A DNA stretch of 64,000 nucleotides from J054 sp963850255 (GTDB lineage Bacteria; Pseudomonadota; Gammaproteobacteria; Steroidobacterales; GCA-2729495), in NCBI GenBank assembly GCA_963850255.1, contig CAWKLL010000022.1, forward strand, positions 62,001-126,000, read 5' to 3'. Below, one piece after another: positions 27,952-37,326 of the stretch. The position numbers and the translations under genes are program-made. The notes under the pieces were generated by a model. That model saw nothing but the letters and a program-made list of their open reading frames with translations. It made no database searches and was not told where the DNA came from. The first letter of the stretch is position 1, and each line of letters begins with the position of its first letter.

Positions 27952-29297
27952 GCGAGACTCTGCAGCACTCGTAAGGCATCAGCCAGCGTGTCTACAGCAT
28001 GGCATTCGAGACCTGCTATGGCCTTGCGCGGCAGGTTGGCGCGCGGTGCAATGGCAGCACTAAAGCCAAGCTTGGCAGCTTCACGCAGGCGTTCCTCGCC
28101 GTATACCACTGGACGAATTTCACCTGCCAGCCCGACTTCACCGAATACCAGCAAACGCGAAGGTACGGGCGCGGCGTTGATGCTGGACACCGTGGCCAGC
28201 AAGGCCGGCAAATCTGCCGACGTCTCACCGATTTTTACACCGCCGACTACGTTGAGAAAAACATCTGCGTCGTGGGTGGCGACACCGCCGTGCCGATGCA
28301 GGACCGCCAGCAACAAGGCCAGTCGGTTCTGATCCAGGCCCACGGCTACGCGGCGCGGGCTGCCGCCACCGGAACGATCCGTCAGCGCCTGAACCTCAAC
28401 CAATAGCGGCCGACTACCCTGATGCACAGCAGTAATCACGCTGCCGGAAACGGGCGTGTCGTAGGCAGACAAGAATATCGCCGAGGGATTGCGCACCTCG
28501 CGCATGCCCTGTTCCGACATGATGAACACGCCCAGCTCATTAGCGGCGCCAAATCGATTTTTTACCGCGCGCAAGACCCGGTAGCGACTGCCAGCCTCAC
28601 TTTCGAAGTACAGAACCGCGTCGACCATGTGTTCGAGCACGCGTGGCCCGGCAATGCTGCCAGCTTTGGTGACATGGCCGACTAACTGCACCGCGATGCC
28701 GGTGCGTTTAGCCATGCGTACCAGCTGAGCAGTACATTCACGCAGCTGGTTAACTGAACCAGGCGCCGATGGCAGCTGATCGGTATAGATGGTCTGAATC
28801 GAGTCAATAATGAGACAGGCTGGTCGATCGCGTTCGGCCACGCCGATAATATCCTCCACCCGGGTCTCGGCCAGTACGGTAATGCCCTGAGTGTCGATAC
28901 CCAGACGCCGGGCGCGCAGAGCGATTTGCTGCAGCGACTCCTCACCGCTCACGTAGAGCTGCTCGCCCGCCTGCTGGGAGGCGCAGGCCTGCAACAACAG
29001 GGTGGACTTGCCGATACCCGGATCGCCACCCACCAGCACTACAACGCCGGGCACCAGGCCACCGCCAAGCACCCGGTCCAGCTCGGCAATACCGGTGGAG
29101 CTGCGTTCCAGCGTCTCGTCGCTGAGTTCGGTCAGGCGCTGGCCGCGTGCCTCGCCCGCATAGCCCGCGGCAGCGCCGCGCTCGGGCCTCACCTGAACCA
29201 GGCTGTTCCAGGCCTCACACTCCGGACATTGGCCCTGCCATTTGGGCGCACTGGCGCCACATTCGCCGCAGCGATAACTGTTCCTGGTCTTACTCAT
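27948..29297 (-). CDS. radA: DNA repair protein RadA
   Basis: A 449-residue RecA-like branch-migration ATPase. The C4 zinc finger is CGECGASAPKWQGQCPEC, Walker A GGDPGIGKST, and the RadA-specific motif KNRFGAANELG is followed by a Lon-like C-terminal domain (GEVGLAGEIRPV). It converges on corB with a 4-bp overlap. Confidence 0.97.
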   Translation of the reverse strand: MSKTRNSYRCGECGASAPKWQGQCPECEAWNSLVQVRPERGAAAGYAGEARGQRLTELSDETLERSSTGIAELDRVLGGGLVPGVVVLVGGDPGIGKSTLLLQACASQQAGEQLYVSGEESLQQIALRARRLGIDTQGITVLAETRVEDIIGVAERDRPACLIIDSIQTIYTDQLPSAPGSVNQLRECTAQLVRMAKRTGIAVQLVGHVTKAGSIAGPRVLEHMVDAVLYFESEAGSRYRVLRAVKNRFGAANELGVFIMSEQGMREVRNPSAIFLSAYDTPVSGSVITAVHQGSRPLLVEVQALTDRSGGGSPRRVAVGLDQNRLALLLAVLHRHGGVATHDADVFLNVVGGVKIGETSADLPALLATVSSINAAPVPSRLLVFGEVGLAGEIRPVVYGEERLREAAKLGFSAAIAPRANLPRKAIAGLECHAVDTLADALRVLQSLA

Positions 29298-29419
29298 ACG
29301 CTAAAGCGTGATCTTGCTCTCACTCGGTGGTCCCTGAACAGCGGCAAAAGCTGCCGGCCTGAGCCAAAAAACAAACCCAGGTCTCACCGCCACAGCGCCG
29401 GGACATTTAACATTACGGC

Positions 29420-31933
29420 ATGTCTAAATCAGAAGCGGAAAAACGTCAGCAATTCAGGCTGGTCGGACCCCTGGTCCTGCTCATATTACTGGTTGCGCTT
29501 GGCTGGGCGGCCGGGGATCGGATGCAGCGGCTTGAGTTCACCATCTTTGACCAGGTCCAGCAACGGGTTCCCGCCAAGGCCAGTGAACAGATCTTACTGG
29601 TAGACACGGGTCGTGCGGCAGATACGCTCTGGTCAGATACGCGCCTGCCCGTCGCCATCGCTAAACTTTCCGCAGCCGGGGCCGCGGCCATTGTGCCCAG
29701 TCAGCCGCCGCCGGCGGGTAATCAAATGCCTGACCTGGAGCAGCTGACTGCCCTGCTGGCACTGGAAAAGAAACAAGCCAGTCGCTCGGGTCAGTCGGCG
29801 GGGCCCACGGATCTTGACGGCCTGTCACGCAGGCTGGCCGGCTTTCGCGAGCAATTCGAAGCCCAGGCCGAAATTCATCGCGCCCTCGAGCAGGCCGGCA
29901 ATGCGGTAATCGCGCTGGCGCCCACCAACCCGCGCAGCCTGGACAGAAATATCGCTGTGCCCTGCCAGCGGCTGGCGCTGTCTAACGACGCCGGTAGTGA
30001 CCCCCTGTTGAGCGGCGTGTACCCGGCGCGCGAAATGCTGGCCCTGCCATCCAGCTTATGCGCATCGGCTGCTGCCGCCGGCTATGCCGGTTTTCGGCCT
30101 AACCTGGACGGCGCAGTTCGCGAAAACTGGCTGGTCGTGCGTGCCGGCGACCAGGTGGTACCGACGCTGGCGCTGGCCGCGGTTACCGCTGCTCTACCCG
30201 ACCGAAACCTGAGCATCGAAGGTCCCGGTCAACTGCGTCTGGGCGAACATCAGCTGTCTACGGGTGGCGGCTTTGCGGTGCTGAATCGCTATTACCAGAA
30301 AGCCGGACCCAAAGGCGCGTTCGAAACCATCTCCATCGAAGAATTGCTGGCCGCAGACTTTGATAGTGCCCGCGCCGAAAACAGACTCGTCTTGCTCGGC
30401 CCCCTGGCCGCCGATCCAAGTTATCGCACCTCGCTGAGCGCAAACTATCCAGGCATGTTGTTACTCGCCACCAGCATGTCCAATCTGTTGCAGGCCGACT
30501 ATGCGGTGCGCCCCGGCTGGCTGCAGTGGTCCGAATTAGCGCTGCTAATTGCGCTGGCCGCTACCTTCGTAATCCTGGTCCCCGGCATGACCCTGAACGC
30601 GGCTGCGCTCGCTGCGTTATTCCTGGCCACGATCTTGCTGGTGACCGAGGTCTACCTGCTGCTGGCGCACGGAATCTGGGCTCGCCTCGGCATGGCCGCG
30701 GTATTCTCAAGCTTGGGCATTGCCGCGATCCACAGTCTGCGATACATACGCGCCGGCGCACCCATCCTGATCGCCACGCCACAGCCGGCCATGGGCGCAT
30801 TGAGCAATGAAGACGAGTTGGATCTGGCATTTTCGGTGCTGCGTCAGCAGGCACCCAACGACGATACCAAGGAGCAGCTCTACAGCATCGCGGTAACCCA
30901 TGGACGTCGCCGTGAATTCGCGAAAGCTGAGCGCGTACTTCGCTACCTCGCTTCGCTCGACCCGGATTATCGTGGCGTGCAGGAAAAACTCAAAAAGCTG
31001 TCAGGCTCGAAACGCGCCCGCGAGCAGGCCAAAAATGCGAACAGTGACGCTGTCGAAAACTCCGACGCTCCCAAATCGAGCGTACGCCGAAAGCTGGGCG
31101 ATCAACGCACCCTGGGCCGCTACGAAGTTGACAAGGTCATCGGTCGCGGCGCGATGGCCACGGTTTACCTGGGCCGGGACCCGAAAATAAATCGCCAGGT
31201 AGCGATTAAGACCATTGCCCTGGCAGACGAGTTTAGTGACGACGATCTGCAGGCAGCCAAGGAACAATTCATGCGCGAGGCGGAATCTGCCGGGCGCCTG
31301 AACCACGCCAATATCATTTCCATTTATGACGTCGGCGAAGACAATGATGTGGCCTATCTGGCCATGGAGTACTTCGAGGGCAAGTCCCTGCACCATTTCG
31401 CGCAACCCGGCTCGCTACTGCCGCCGCAGTGGGTACTGGAACTTGGGGCGCGGGCGGCTGAAGCGCTGCACTACGCGCATTCGCAAAATGTCGTACATCG
31501 CGATATCAAGCCGGCTAACATCATGTATAACGCCAATAACGATGAGCTCAAGCTCACCGACTTCGGCATCGCGCGGCTCACGGATACTAGTCGTACCAAA
31601 ACTGGAATTATCCTCGGAACGCCCTCTTACATGTCACCAGAGCAATTAGCAGGTAACCCCGTCACCGGTCAGTCTGATCTGTATTCGCTGGGAATTACCC
31701 TCTACCACCTGATGACGGGCGCGCCACCGTTCCGGGCCGACTCAATTCCCAAGCTGATGGACAAAATTGTCAACGAGCGACATGTGCTGATGACTAGCCA
31801 GCGAGAGGACCTGCCAGCCTGTGTTGACGACATTTTCGACACCGCGCTGGCCAAGGATCCTGGCGATCGCTTCGCCAACGGCAGGGCAATGGCTTTGGCC
31901 TTGCGGGACTGTTGTAGTAGTTTTGCCGACTAA
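29420..31933 (+). CDS. CHASE2-domain serine/threonine protein kinase
   Basis: An 837-residue membrane kinase. One N-terminal membrane helix (residues 13-32) leads to a periplasmic CHASE2 sensor (about 35-370). Three closely spaced helices follow (about 375-450), then a helical linker, then a Hanks-type kinase domain from about residue 565. The kinase has catalytic K597 (VAIKTI), D695 in HRDIKPANIM, D714 in TDFGIARL and an activation segment GTPSYMSPEQL, so it should be active. The order kinase-PP2C-FHA points to a reversible phospho-Thr circuit. The CHASE2 part contains an unusual charged coiled-coil-like insert (about residues 110-155). Confidence 0.92.
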   Translation: MSKSEAEKRQQFRLVGPLVLLILLVALGWAAGDRMQRLEFTIFDQVQQRVPAKASEQILLVDTGRAADTLWSDTRLPVAIAKLSAAGAAAIVPSQPPPAGNQMPDLEQLTALLALEKKQASRSGQSAGPTDLDGLSRRLAGFREQFEAQAEIHRALEQAGNAVIALAPTNPRSLDRNIAVPCQRLALSNDAGSDPLLSGVYPAREMLALPSSLCASAAAAGYAGFRPNLDGAVRENWLVVRAGDQVVPTLALAAVTAALPDRNLSIEGPGQLRLGEHQLSTGGGFAVLNRYYQKAGPKGAFETISIEELLAADFDSARAENRLVLLGPLAADPSYRTSLSANYPGMLLLATSMSNLLQADYAVRPGWLQWSELALLIALAATFVILVPGMTLNAAALAALFLATILLVTEVYLLLAHGIWARLGMAAVFSSLGIAAIHSLRYIRAGAPILIATPQPAMGALSNEDELDLAFSVLRQQAPNDDTKEQLYSIAVTHGRRREFAKAERVLRYLASLDPDYRGVQEKLKKLSGSKRAREQAKNANSDAVENSDAPKSSVRRKLGDQRTLGRYEVDKVIGRGAMATVYLGRDPKINRQVAIKTIALADEFSDDDLQAAKEQFMREAESAGRLNHANIISIYDVGEDNDVAYLAMEYFEGKSLHHFAQPGSLLPPQWVLELGARAAEALHYAHSQNVVHRDIKPANIMYNANNDELKLTDFGIARLTDTSRTKTGIILGTPSYMSPEQLAGNPVTGQSDLYSLGITLYHLMTGAPPFRADSIPKLMDKIVNERHVLMTSQREDLPACVDDIFDTALAKDPGDRFANGRAMALALRDCCSSFAD

Positions 31934-31953
31934 CGTCCCCGGCGAGCCGGTTG

Positions 31954-32778
31954 ATGAATCTCCAGAACAAATTTGCCTGCGTGCAAATGACCGATGTCGG
32001 TAAGGTACGCGAACACAACGAGGACGCCATCGGCGCCAATCTGGAGCTGGGCCTGCTGGTTCTGGCTGATGGCATGGGCGGTTATAACGCCGGCGAGGTA
32101 GCCAGCGGAATTGCGGTAAGAACCATCCTGGAACTGGTCACCGAAGCCTGCAAACGGGAAGAACGGCATCTTATTGAGCCGGAAACCGGCCTGATGCGCC
32201 AAAGTATCGTGCTTCGGGATGCCATTACCCGGGCCAATAAGATCATCCATCAGACACAGCGCAGCCAGCCTCAGTGCGAGGGCATGGGCACGACCCTGGT
32301 GGCCTGCCTGTTCTTTGACAACAAGGTCTCCATTGCCCACGTCGGCGATTCGCGGCTGTATCGGGTGCGTAGCGGGCAGCTCGAGCAAATAACGCTGGAT
32401 CACTCGCTTCTGCAGGAGCTGGTCGACCGTGGCTTTTACTCCAAAGAAGAAGCGGCCAGCTCGACCAACCGTAACTACGTAACCCGAGCGCTGGGCGTGG
32501 AACCTGGCGTACAAGTGGACGTACAGGAGGTCGATGCGGCCCCTGAAGACCTTTTCCTGCTCTGCTCAGACGGTCTGTCCGACATGGTAGATGACGGCGA
32601 TATTCACTTAACTATCAGCACCTTTAGTGCTAACCTTGAAACCACGGGTCAACAGCTGATTAATCTCAGTAATGACCATGGTGGCAAAGACAACATTTCC
32701 ATTATCCTGGCCAACGTCCTCGAGCCTTTCCCGGCCCGGCGCGGAATAATGGCCAGAATTGCGAAGCTTTTCGGATAG
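31954..32778 (+). CDS. PP2C-family serine/threonine phosphatase
   Basis: A 274-residue metal-dependent phosphatase. VREHNEDAIG, LADGMGGYNAGEVA, GMGTTLVAC, AHVGDSRLYRVR and LCSDGLSDMV give the metal-binding Asp residues of the PP2C fold. It probably reverses the upstream kinase. The ATG at 31954 is chosen over a TTG three bases earlier. Confidence 0.93.
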   Translation: MNLQNKFACVQMTDVGKVREHNEDAIGANLELGLLVLADGMGGYNAGEVASGIAVRTILELVTEACKREERHLIEPETGLMRQSIVLRDAITRANKIIHQTQRSQPQCEGMGTTLVACLFFDNKVSIAHVGDSRLYRVRSGQLEQITLDHSLLQELVDRGFYSKEEAASSTNRNYVTRALGVEPGVQVDVQEVDAAPEDLFLLCSDGLSDMVDDGDIHLTISTFSANLETTGQQLINLSNDHGGKDNISIILANVLEPFPARRGIMARIAKLFG

Positions 32779-32791
32779 GCGGGGCTCCCTC

Positions 32792-33511
32792 ATGGCAAGA
32801 CTGATTCTGTCACTGGACGAGCAGCAGCTCGCTGAGTACAACATGTCCAAAGAGCGCTACACCATTGGCCGCTTGCCGGACAATGATGTGCGTATTGATA
32901 ATCCCACCGTCAGCGGGCACCACTCGCTGATCATCAATATTCTCAATGATTCATTTCTTGAGGACCTGAACAGCACCAACGGCACGTACGTTAACGGCAA
33001 GCTGATCAAGAAACATGCGCTGCAACATGGTGATGTGATCACCATTGGCCGCCATCAAATGCGCTACGTCGACAGCAACCAGGACGACGACGAACAGGAC
33101 GAGTTCGCACGGACCATGGTTATCGACAACTCTGAGATGGTGCGCTCGCAACTGGGCAACGGCTCCGGTCAGGCCGCGAATGAACCCAGCGCATCGCGCG
33201 AGCAGGAGCTCATTGATACGATAGCCGGCTCCAAGCCGTTGCCGATCGCCAAGATTCAGGTACTCAATGGCAGCTTTGCCGGCCGTGAGCTGGACCTCAG
33301 CAAAGCCGTAACCACGCTGGGACGGCCAGGCATCCAGGTGGTGGCTATCACCCGTCGCTCAGACGGCTATCACGTCGTCCAGGTGGAAAATGCCAAGGAT
33401 CGTGAACCAGCCAAACTGAATGGCGAAGTAATGGGAGCGCAGGCGCGGGAACTCAACGACAATGACGTTGTCGAGATTATCGGCGTAAAAATGGGTTTCT
33501 TCTGCGACTAG
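32792..33511 (+). CDS. FHA-domain protein, two FHA-like domains
   Basis: A 239-residue protein. The N-terminal FHA domain shows YTIGRLPDNDVRID, then SGHH and LNSTNGTYVNGK, the phosphothreonine-recognition residues. After an acidic linker with a TMVIDNSE segment, a second, degenerate FHA-like domain occupies the C-terminal ~90 residues (VTTLGRPGIQVVAITRRSDG). The linker threonine is a plausible phosphorylation site for the upstream kinase, but this is not shown. Confidence 0.88.
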   Translation: MARLILSLDEQQLAEYNMSKERYTIGRLPDNDVRIDNPTVSGHHSLIINILNDSFLEDLNSTNGTYVNGKLIKKHALQHGDVITIGRHQMRYVDSNQDDDEQDEFARTMVIDNSEMVRSQLGNGSGQAANEPSASREQELIDTIAGSKPLPIAKIQVLNGSFAGRELDLSKAVTTLGRPGIQVVAITRRSDGYHVVQVENAKDREPAKLNGEVMGAQARELNDNDVVEIIGVKMGFFCD

Positions 33512-33526
33512 GTATCGTAGCCAGGC

Positions 33527-34912
33527 TCAGGCGAAGGAATCCAGCTCCGGCACAAAGTTTTCAAACTTCGTAAATTTGCCGATAAAGGTCAGCGTAAAAT
33601 CACCCGTGGGACCATTACGCTGTTTAGCGATACTGATATCTGCAACCCCTTTGCGCGCCGTGTCCTTGTCATAAACTTCTTCGCGATAAATAAACAGGAT
33701 CAGATCGGCATCCTGCTCGATGGCCCCTGATTCACGCAGATCTGACATCACTGGCTTTTTGTCCGTGCGCTGCTCGACGCTTCGATTCAACTGCGACAAA
33801 GCGATGATCGGCAAGCGCAACTCGCGCGCGAGCGCTTTCAGGGAACGCGAAATCTCGGATATTTCCGTCGCGCGGTTTTCCTTAGTACCTGACACGCTCA
33901 TCAACTGCAGATAATCCACCACAATCAGCGACAGCCCATGCTCGCGTTGCAGGCGCCGAGCACGGGCGCGGACTTCCGTAGGCGTCAGCGCGGGCGTGTC
34001 GTCGATAAATACCGGCGCCTCGGCCATCTGCTGAATCGCACCATTGATCCGCGGCCAGTCTTCATCACTAAAGCGCCCATTGCGCAGGTGCGACTGATCG
34101 ACACGGCCCAGCGAGGAAACCATGCGGAACGCCAGCTGTTCCACGGACATTTCCATACTGAACACAGCAACCGGCTTGCCCTCTCCCAGCGCCGCATTCT
34201 CGGCAATGTTAATGGCTAGCGTGGTTTTACCCATGGAGGGACGCCCGGCGATAATGATCAGATCCCCGGGCTGCAAACCCGCGGTGTATTCGTCGAAGCG
34301 GGTGAAACCCGTCGCCAGCCCGGTAATTGAGCCGCCAGCCTGGTGCAGCGCGTCCAGGCGATCCACGGTATCGTCCAGCACTTCGCGCAGTCGGACAAAA
34401 CCGGAGCCGCGCCGCTTACCGCGCTCGGCGATGGCAAATACTTCGCGCTCGGCCGCATCCACCAGTTCACTGATGGGCTTACCCTCCGGGTGGTAAGCGC
34501 TGCGCGCTATGTCGTTGCCGGTCTGAATCAGATCACGTAACAGGGCGCGTTCGCGAATGATGACCGCATAGTCGGCCGCATTTGCCGCGCCCGGCGTATC
34601 GCGCACCAGGCCAGCAAGGTAGGCCAGATCGCCGGCATCTTCCAGTTTGCCAAGATTGCGTAAATACTCGGACACCGTCACCGGGTCGCAGGGATCGTTA
34701 CGCTGAGACAGCTCGCGGATGGCGGTAAAAATTAATCGATGATCGGGCCGATAGAAATCATCCTCGACAACCCGGTCGGCGACTCGGTCCCAGCTACTGC
34801 CATCCAGCATCAGCCCGCCCAGCAAGGCCTGTTCGGCCTGGATAGAGCTAGGCGGCAGGCTCAGGCGATCCGTGTCGCTATCATCAAGACCCGGAAACGC
34901 ACTGACCACCAA
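33527..34912 (-). CDS. dnaB: Replicative DNA helicase DnaB
   Basis: A 461-residue helicase. N-terminal domain (SIQAEQALLGGLMLDGSSWD) and RecA-like C-terminal domain with Walker A GRPSMGKTT, FSMEMSVEQLAFRM and VVDYLQLMS. The start is ambiguous: TTG at 34912, directly after the rplI stop, or GTG at 34909. Last gene of the rpsF operon. Confidence 0.96.
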   Translation of the reverse strand: MVVSAFPGLDDSDTDRLSLPPSSIQAEQALLGGLMLDGSSWDRVADRVVEDDFYRPDHRLIFTAIRELSQRNDPCDPVTVSEYLRNLGKLEDAGDLAYLAGLVRDTPGAANAADYAVIIRERALLRDLIQTGNDIARSAYHPEGKPISELVDAAEREVFAIAERGKRRGSGFVRLREVLDDTVDRLDALHQAGGSITGLATGFTRFDEYTAGLQPGDLIIIAGRPSMGKTTLAINIAENAALGEGKPVAVFSMEMSVEQLAFRMVSSLGRVDQSHLRNGRFSDEDWPRINGAIQQMAEAPVFIDDTPALTPTEVRARARRLQREHGLSLIVVDYLQLMSVSGTKENRATEISEISRSLKALARELRLPIIALSQLNRSVEQRTDKKPVMSDLRESGAIEQDADLILFIYREEVYDKDTARKGVADISIAKQRNGPTGDFTLTFIGKFTKFENFVPELDSFA

Positions 34913-35452
34913 TCAATCCGCAGCGGGTGTATCGACGGAAGCAGAATCTTCAGCGGCTGCTGCAGCGGCGTCTTCGGCATCCACATCGATGGGCGCTTCG
35001 CCCTTGCCATCATCAATGACGGCAATGGTAATCGTGGTGTTGACGTCGGTATGCAGATGGAACTCCACCGCGTGCTCACCAATCATGCGCAGCGGCCCAT
35101 CGGGCAAGCGAACTTCGCTACGCTGAATCTCCACGCCGGCTGTTGTGCAGGCCTCGGCAATGTCCACGGTACCTACAGAGCCAAACAATTTGCCTTCCAG
35201 GCCAGCGCGGGCATTAATTGCGATGCTGAGTCCCTGCAGCTGCTCGGCACGTTTCTGTGCCAGGCCCAAATCATCGGCTTGGCGCTGCTCGAGCTCGGCG
35301 CGACGCGCCTCGAATACGGCAATGTTTTCGCTGGTTGCGAGCGTCGCCTTGCCTTTGGGTAACAGAAAATTTCGCCCGTAACCGGAGCGGACCTTCACCA
35401 GGTCACCGATGTTTCCCAGGTTCTCGACTTTCTCGAGCAATATGACTTCCAT
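34913..35452 (-). CDS. rplI: Ribosomal protein L9 with acidic C-terminal tail
   Basis: A 179-residue protein starting MEVILLEKVENLGNIGDLVK, the L9 N-terminus; an open frame to 35470 adds six non-homologous residues. E. coli L9 is 149 residues. Here about 30 extra residues of Ala, Asp and Glu follow the usual C-terminal domain. Confidence 0.95.
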   Translation of the reverse strand: MEVILLEKVENLGNIGDLVKVRSGYGRNFLLPKGKATLATSENIAVFEARRAELEQRQADDLGLAQKRAEQLQGLSIAINARAGLEGKLFGSVGTVDIAEACTTAGVEIQRSEVRLPDGPLRMIGEHAVEFHLHTDVNTTITIAVIDDGKGEAPIDVDAEDAAAAAAEDSASVDTPAAD

Positions 35453-35488
35453 TGTTGTCTCTCCGTCCACCGGCGCAGGGCCGGTCTG

Positions 35489-36376
35489 CTATTTAATCAC
35501 ATCCCCGCTGGCGCGACGCAGCGAGTACCAGTTATCTACAAAGCCCAGGGCGGCTACCAAGAACCATCCCAGGGCGAAAATCGAAGGCCCCAGTAGCAGC
35601 GGAAAATACACCAGCAGCAACACCTGCCACGGCCATTGCCGGTGCCGCGCCTGCCAGTGGATCACCGCCAGGCCCTGCAGCGCAAAACCCATACCGACCA
35701 CCAGCAACAAGTTGCCCGGCAACTGACCCAGCCCCGCCAGGCTGGCAATGCCCAAGACTGCCGCCAGACCACCAACCACGGCACCCAGCCGCAGGGCCAC
35801 AAACATCTCACCCAAGCGCGGCCCGCCGGCGGCGCTGCCCCACCAGGCACCGAGCAGGAGTGCCAGCAACAAGGCCAGCACACCGCTGGCCGCCACCGCA
35901 CCCGTCATGGTCGGCGCCAGCATAGCCAGCGCTTGCGGGTCCCCCAGCTGGAAACCCATCTGCTCCAGCTCTGCGGCCATCTCGACCAGGCTTTTCTGCC
36001 AATACGCCGTCGTGTCGCCCACGCTCAGCGTGAACCCAACGACGCCGGCGATCCCGGCCAACAGCAACACCTGCACAGACAGTAACAGCGACGCGTAGCG
36101 CCCGGTAAGACTGCCCAGCAAGATCGCCATGCCCCAGCTGGAACCTGCGCCCAGAAAAATAGCCGCTGGATCGCCACCGGCAATCAGGCTCACGCCAATT
36201 AACAGGGCCAGGGCTGCGGCTGTATCCTGGGCAGCGACCTGCCAGCCACGCATTTCAGCGGTCAACACCACGCTGGCTACGCTGATCAGGCCGAACAGTC
36301 CGGCCGGAAACATCAAGGCGATCACCAGAATTCGCGGCACTCGCCGCGCGATAAGCCAAGGACCTAAACCGGACAT
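35489..36376 (-). CDS. Polytopic membrane protein, DUF2232/YybS-like
   Basis: A 295-residue protein with about eight hydrophobic helices and no catalytic motif. Its place between rpsR and rplI is where DUF2232 (YybS-like) membrane proteins occur in several proteobacteria, and its helix pattern fits. Function unknown. Confidence 0.75.
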   Translation of the reverse strand: MSGLGPWLIARRVPRILVIALMFPAGLFGLISVASVVLTAEMRGWQVAAQDTAAALALLIGVSLIAGGDPAAIFLGAGSSWGMAILLGSLTGRYASLLLSVQVLLLAGIAGVVGFTLSVGDTTAYWQKSLVEMAAELEQMGFQLGDPQALAMLAPTMTGAVAASGVLALLLALLLGAWWGSAAGGPRLGEMFVALRLGAVVGGLAAVLGIASLAGLGQLPGNLLLVVGMGFALQGLAVIHWQARHRQWPWQVLLLVYFPLLLGPSIFALGWFLVAALGFVDNWYSLRRASGDVIK

Positions 36377-36410
36377 GCGAGCTACCGGCTAACCGGCACC
36401 GCTGGGCGCC

Positions 36411-36635
36411 TTAGTGCTTGTCCGTATACGGCAACAAGGCCAGATAGCGAGCACGCTTCACCGCAGTGGCGAGCTGACGCTGGTAATGGGCTTTGGTCCC
36501 GGTAATCCGGCTCGGCACAATCTTGCCGGTCTCGGTGACGTAATTACGCAGCGTGTCGAGATCTTTGTAGTCGATTTCTTTAACGCCGTCGGCGGTGAAA
36601 CGACAATACTTGCGACGCCTGAAATATCTGCTCAT
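36411..36635 (-). CDS. rpsR: Ribosomal protein S18
   Basis: 74 residues, MSRYFRRRKYCRFTADGVKE, the S18 signature. 30 bp after rpsF, with which it forms a heterodimer on the 30S platform. Confidence 0.97.
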   Translation of the reverse strand: MSRYFRRRKYCRFTADGVKEIDYKDLDTLRNYVTETGKIVPSRITGTKAHYQRQLATAVKRARYLALLPYTDKH

Positions 36636-36665
36636 CTGAATACTTCCTTATTGAGGTTCAGCCGT

Positions 36666-37208
36666 TCAGGCTTCGCTGTCGTTGGCCGGAATTTTTTCAA
36701 GCGCGGCTTCACTGCTGTCTTCGGCAGCAACCTCAGCGACGGGCTCAGCAGCGACGGGCTCAGCAGCGACGGGCTCATCAGTGGCGGCAGCCGGCTCGTC
36801 GGCGGCGGTTGCCGTCGCCTCGGCGGGCCTGGCAGCGTCTTCAGACGCCTCCTCGCGCGGCCGCGGCTTGTCGCTTTTTTCTTCTTCATCCGCAGACTTG
36901 GCCAGCGGCGAAGGCTCGGTAACGGCTTCGTCGCGACGAATGACAAGGTGACGCAACACAGCGTCGCTAAAGCGAAAAGCGCCGACGACCTCATCCAGAG
37001 CGGCACTTTCGCACTCGAGATTCATCATCACGTAGTGCGCTTTGTGGACTTTGTTAATGGCATGGGCCAGCTGACGACGACCCCAGTCTTCCAGTCGATG
37101 CACTTTGCCACCGTGCGTTTCCACCATACCGGTGTAGCGCTCGATCATCGCCGGGACTTGTTCACTCTGATCCGGATGGACCAGGAATACGATTTCGTAA
37201 TGACGCAT
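36666..37208 (-). CDS. rpsF: Ribosomal protein S6 with Ala/Glu-rich tail
   Basis: A 180-residue protein; the S6 fold MRHYEIVFLVHPDQSEQVPA occupies the first ~105 residues. The rest is a low-complexity acidic tail containing repeated AAEPV units. E. coli S6 is about 131-135 residues. The ATG at 37208 has GAGGAG seven bases before it; an in-frame GTG at 37214 is less likely. It opens the rpsF-rpsR-DUF2232-rplI-dnaB operon. Confidence 0.96.
   Translation of the reverse strand: MRHYEIVFLVHPDQSEQVPAMIERYTGMVETHGGKVHRLEDWGRRQLAHAINKVHKAHYVMMNLECESAALDEVVGAFRFSDAVLRHLVIRRDEAVTEPSPLAKSADEEEKSDKPRPREEASEDAARPAEATATAADEPAAATDEPVAAEPVAAEPVAEVAAEDSSEAALEKIPANDSEA
36736..36780 (-). repeat. Three 15-bp tandem repeats in the rpsF tail
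   Basis: The 15-bp unit GCGACGGGCTCAGCA (plus strand) occurs three times, the last with one change, encoding the repeated AAEPV in the S6 tail. Confidence 0.9.
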
Positions 37209-37228
37209 TGTCACTCCTCGTGGTTAAA

Positions 37229-37251
37229 GCCACCCGTCTCAGCGGTGTGGC
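37229..37251 (-). promoter_or_regulatory. Putative S6:S18 autoregulatory leader hairpin
   Basis: On the minus strand, GCCAC pairs with GTGGC around a bulged ACCG and an inner CCG/CGG hairpin, about 20 bp before the rpsF start. A stem with a bulged CCG is the known S6:S18-binding element in rpsF leaders. It probably lets the S6-S18 pair repress its own operon. Confidence 0.6.
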
Positions 37252-37326
37252 AAGGAGAGCAACGAACCCAACGGCTCGTCGCGGAGCGCGCATGCTACCG
37301 GAAGGCCGGCGCCGGGCGCAAGGCGC

